13,467 nt of DNA from Polaromonas sp. GTDB taxonomy: Bacteria; Pseudomonadota; Gammaproteobacteria; Burkholderiales; Burkholderiaceae_C. The position numbers and the translations under genes were made by a program. Positions 12,725 to 13,467 of this stretch are shown here, piece after piece. Below the pieces are notes generated by a model that made no database searches, was not told the origin of the DNA, and was given only the letters and a program-made list of their open reading frames with translations. The stretch is taken from the NCBI GenBank assembly GCA_023259235.1, contig JAHFQQ010000072.1:1-13467 (forward strand), given 5' to 3'. Positions within the stretch are counted from its first letter, which is position 1; each line of letters starts with the position of its first letter.

Positions 12725-13467
12725 TTAAGCGGGGAAAAACCCTTCCACCGACAGATAGCGCTCGCCGGTGTCGTAGTTGAAGCCAAGAACGGTCGCCCCG
12801 GCGGGTAACTCCGGCAGCTTCTGGGCAATGGCGGCCAGGGTGGCTCCAGACGAAATGCCTACCAGAATGCCTTCTTCGCGGGCACTGCGCCGTGCCATCT
12901 CACGGGCCGGTTCGGCGTCGACCAGGATCACCCCGTCAAGCAGGCTGGTGTCGAGGTTTTTCGGGATGAAGCCTGCGCCCAGGCCCTGGATCGTGTGCGG
13001 ACCGGGCTGCCCGCCCGAAATGACCGGTGAGCCCACTGGCTCGACGGCATACACCTTGAGGCCGGGCCAGGCGGCCTTGAGCACCCGAGCGCAACCCGTA
13101 AGGTGGCCGCCGGTGCCCACGCCGGTAATTAAAACGTCAAGTCCCTCGGGAAAATCAGTCAGGATTTCCTGTGCCGTGGTGCCGGCGTGGATGTCGATGT
13201 TGGCCGGGTTGTCGAACTGCTGCGGCATCCAGGCGCCGGGCGTTGCCGCCACCAGTTCTTCGGCGCGGGCGATGGAACCCTTCATGCCCTTTTCGCGCGG
13301 TGTCAAATCAAAACTGGCACCGTAGGCCAGCATCAGGCGGCGTCGTTCTACCGACATGCTGTCGGGCATCACCAGCACCAGCCTGTAGCCCTTGACGGCC
13401 GCCACCCTCGCCAGCCCGATGCCGGTATTGCCCGAGGTGGGTTCAACGATCGTGCCGCCGGGTTTGA
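12725..13467 (-). CDS. cysK: Cysteine synthase A (O-acetylserine sulfhydrylase), 5' part cut by window edge
   Basis: About 247 C-terminal residues are present; the N-terminus with the PLP lysine lies beyond 13467. Visible signatures are the substrate loop EPTSGNTGIGLA, the PLP-phosphate glycine loop ITGVGTGGHLTG, 'AVEPVGSPVISGGQPGPHTI' followed by QGLGAGFIP (typical of CysK, the sensor region at the active-site cleft), and GISSGA with the serine near the PLP ring nitrogen. It makes L-cysteine from O-acetylserine and sulfide in the cytosol. The 'SPVISGG.PGPH.IQG.GAGFIP' form points to CysK rather than CysM. The tail after GERYLSVEGFF is very short, ending in PA, so the usual CysE-inserting C-terminal Ile is absent (last residue Ala); binding to serine acetyltransferase may be altered. 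The downstream FAD gene follows after 80 bp containing a stem-loop. Confidence 0.93.
   Translation of the reverse strand, partial: KPGGTIVEPTSGNTGIGLARVAAVKGYRLVLVMPDSMSVERRRLMLAYGASFDLTPREKGMKGSIARAEELVAATPGAWMPQQFDNPANIDIHAGTTAQEILTDFPEGLDVLITGVGTGGHLTGCARVLKAAWPGLKVYAVEPVGSPVISGGQPGPHTIQGLGAGFIPKNLDTSLLDGVILVDAEPAREMARRSAREEGILVGISSGATLAAIAQKLPELPAGATVLGFNYDTGERYLSVEGFFPA

Overview
This window reads like an ordinary chromosomal segment of a GC-rich betaproteobacterium. The protein set (a glycine-rich RRM protein, an ECF sigma factor with a small zinc-finger partner, Rnk, PyrC, a NYN/OST-HTH protein, HtpX, a ProQ/FinO protein and CysK) and the codon use suggest Burkholderiales, most likely Comamonadaceae (Polaromonas/Rhodoferax-like). 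That placement is inferred from remembered protein families, not from a search. I see no tRNA, rRNA, CRISPR array, insertion sequence or prophage.

Layout. Positions 1-3906 are all on the minus strand: a DMT/EamA permease cut by the left edge, a glycine-rich RNA-binding protein with a very good intrinsic terminator, an ECF sigma factor with a zf-HC2 putative anti-sigma factor, and an ammonium transporter. The transporter is divergent from a HypT-like LysR regulator (4078-5025, plus), across a 171-bp gap holding repeated GGTGCA half-sites and one NtrC-like dyad. The plus strand continues with a Cys/Met-metabolism PLP enzyme (5178-6350), a 426-bp gap that looks like a structured attenuator leader, rnk, pyrC, a NYN/OST-HTH protein overlapping pyrC by 4 bp, and htpX behind a close match to a sigma-32 promoter. 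From 10238 to the right edge genes are on the minus strand again: ProQ/FinO, a COG2509-type FAD dehydrogenase, and cysK cut by the right edge. htpX and the ProQ gene converge with only 3 bp between their stop codons.

How genes may work together. The sigma/zf-HC2 pair should be a two-gene regulatory unit. rnk-pyrC-NYN are close enough to be one transcript joining nucleotide metabolism and RNA metabolism. cysK and the PLP enzyme are both sulfur amino acid genes but lie about 6.4 kb apart on opposite strands. Nothing here is a dense unknown gene system. The least explained sequence is non-coding: the leader before rnk (about 6520-6760), where one GCCCGG segment can pair with either of two identical CCGGGC segments, the second of which is part of a terminator stem just upstream of the rnk ribosome binding site.
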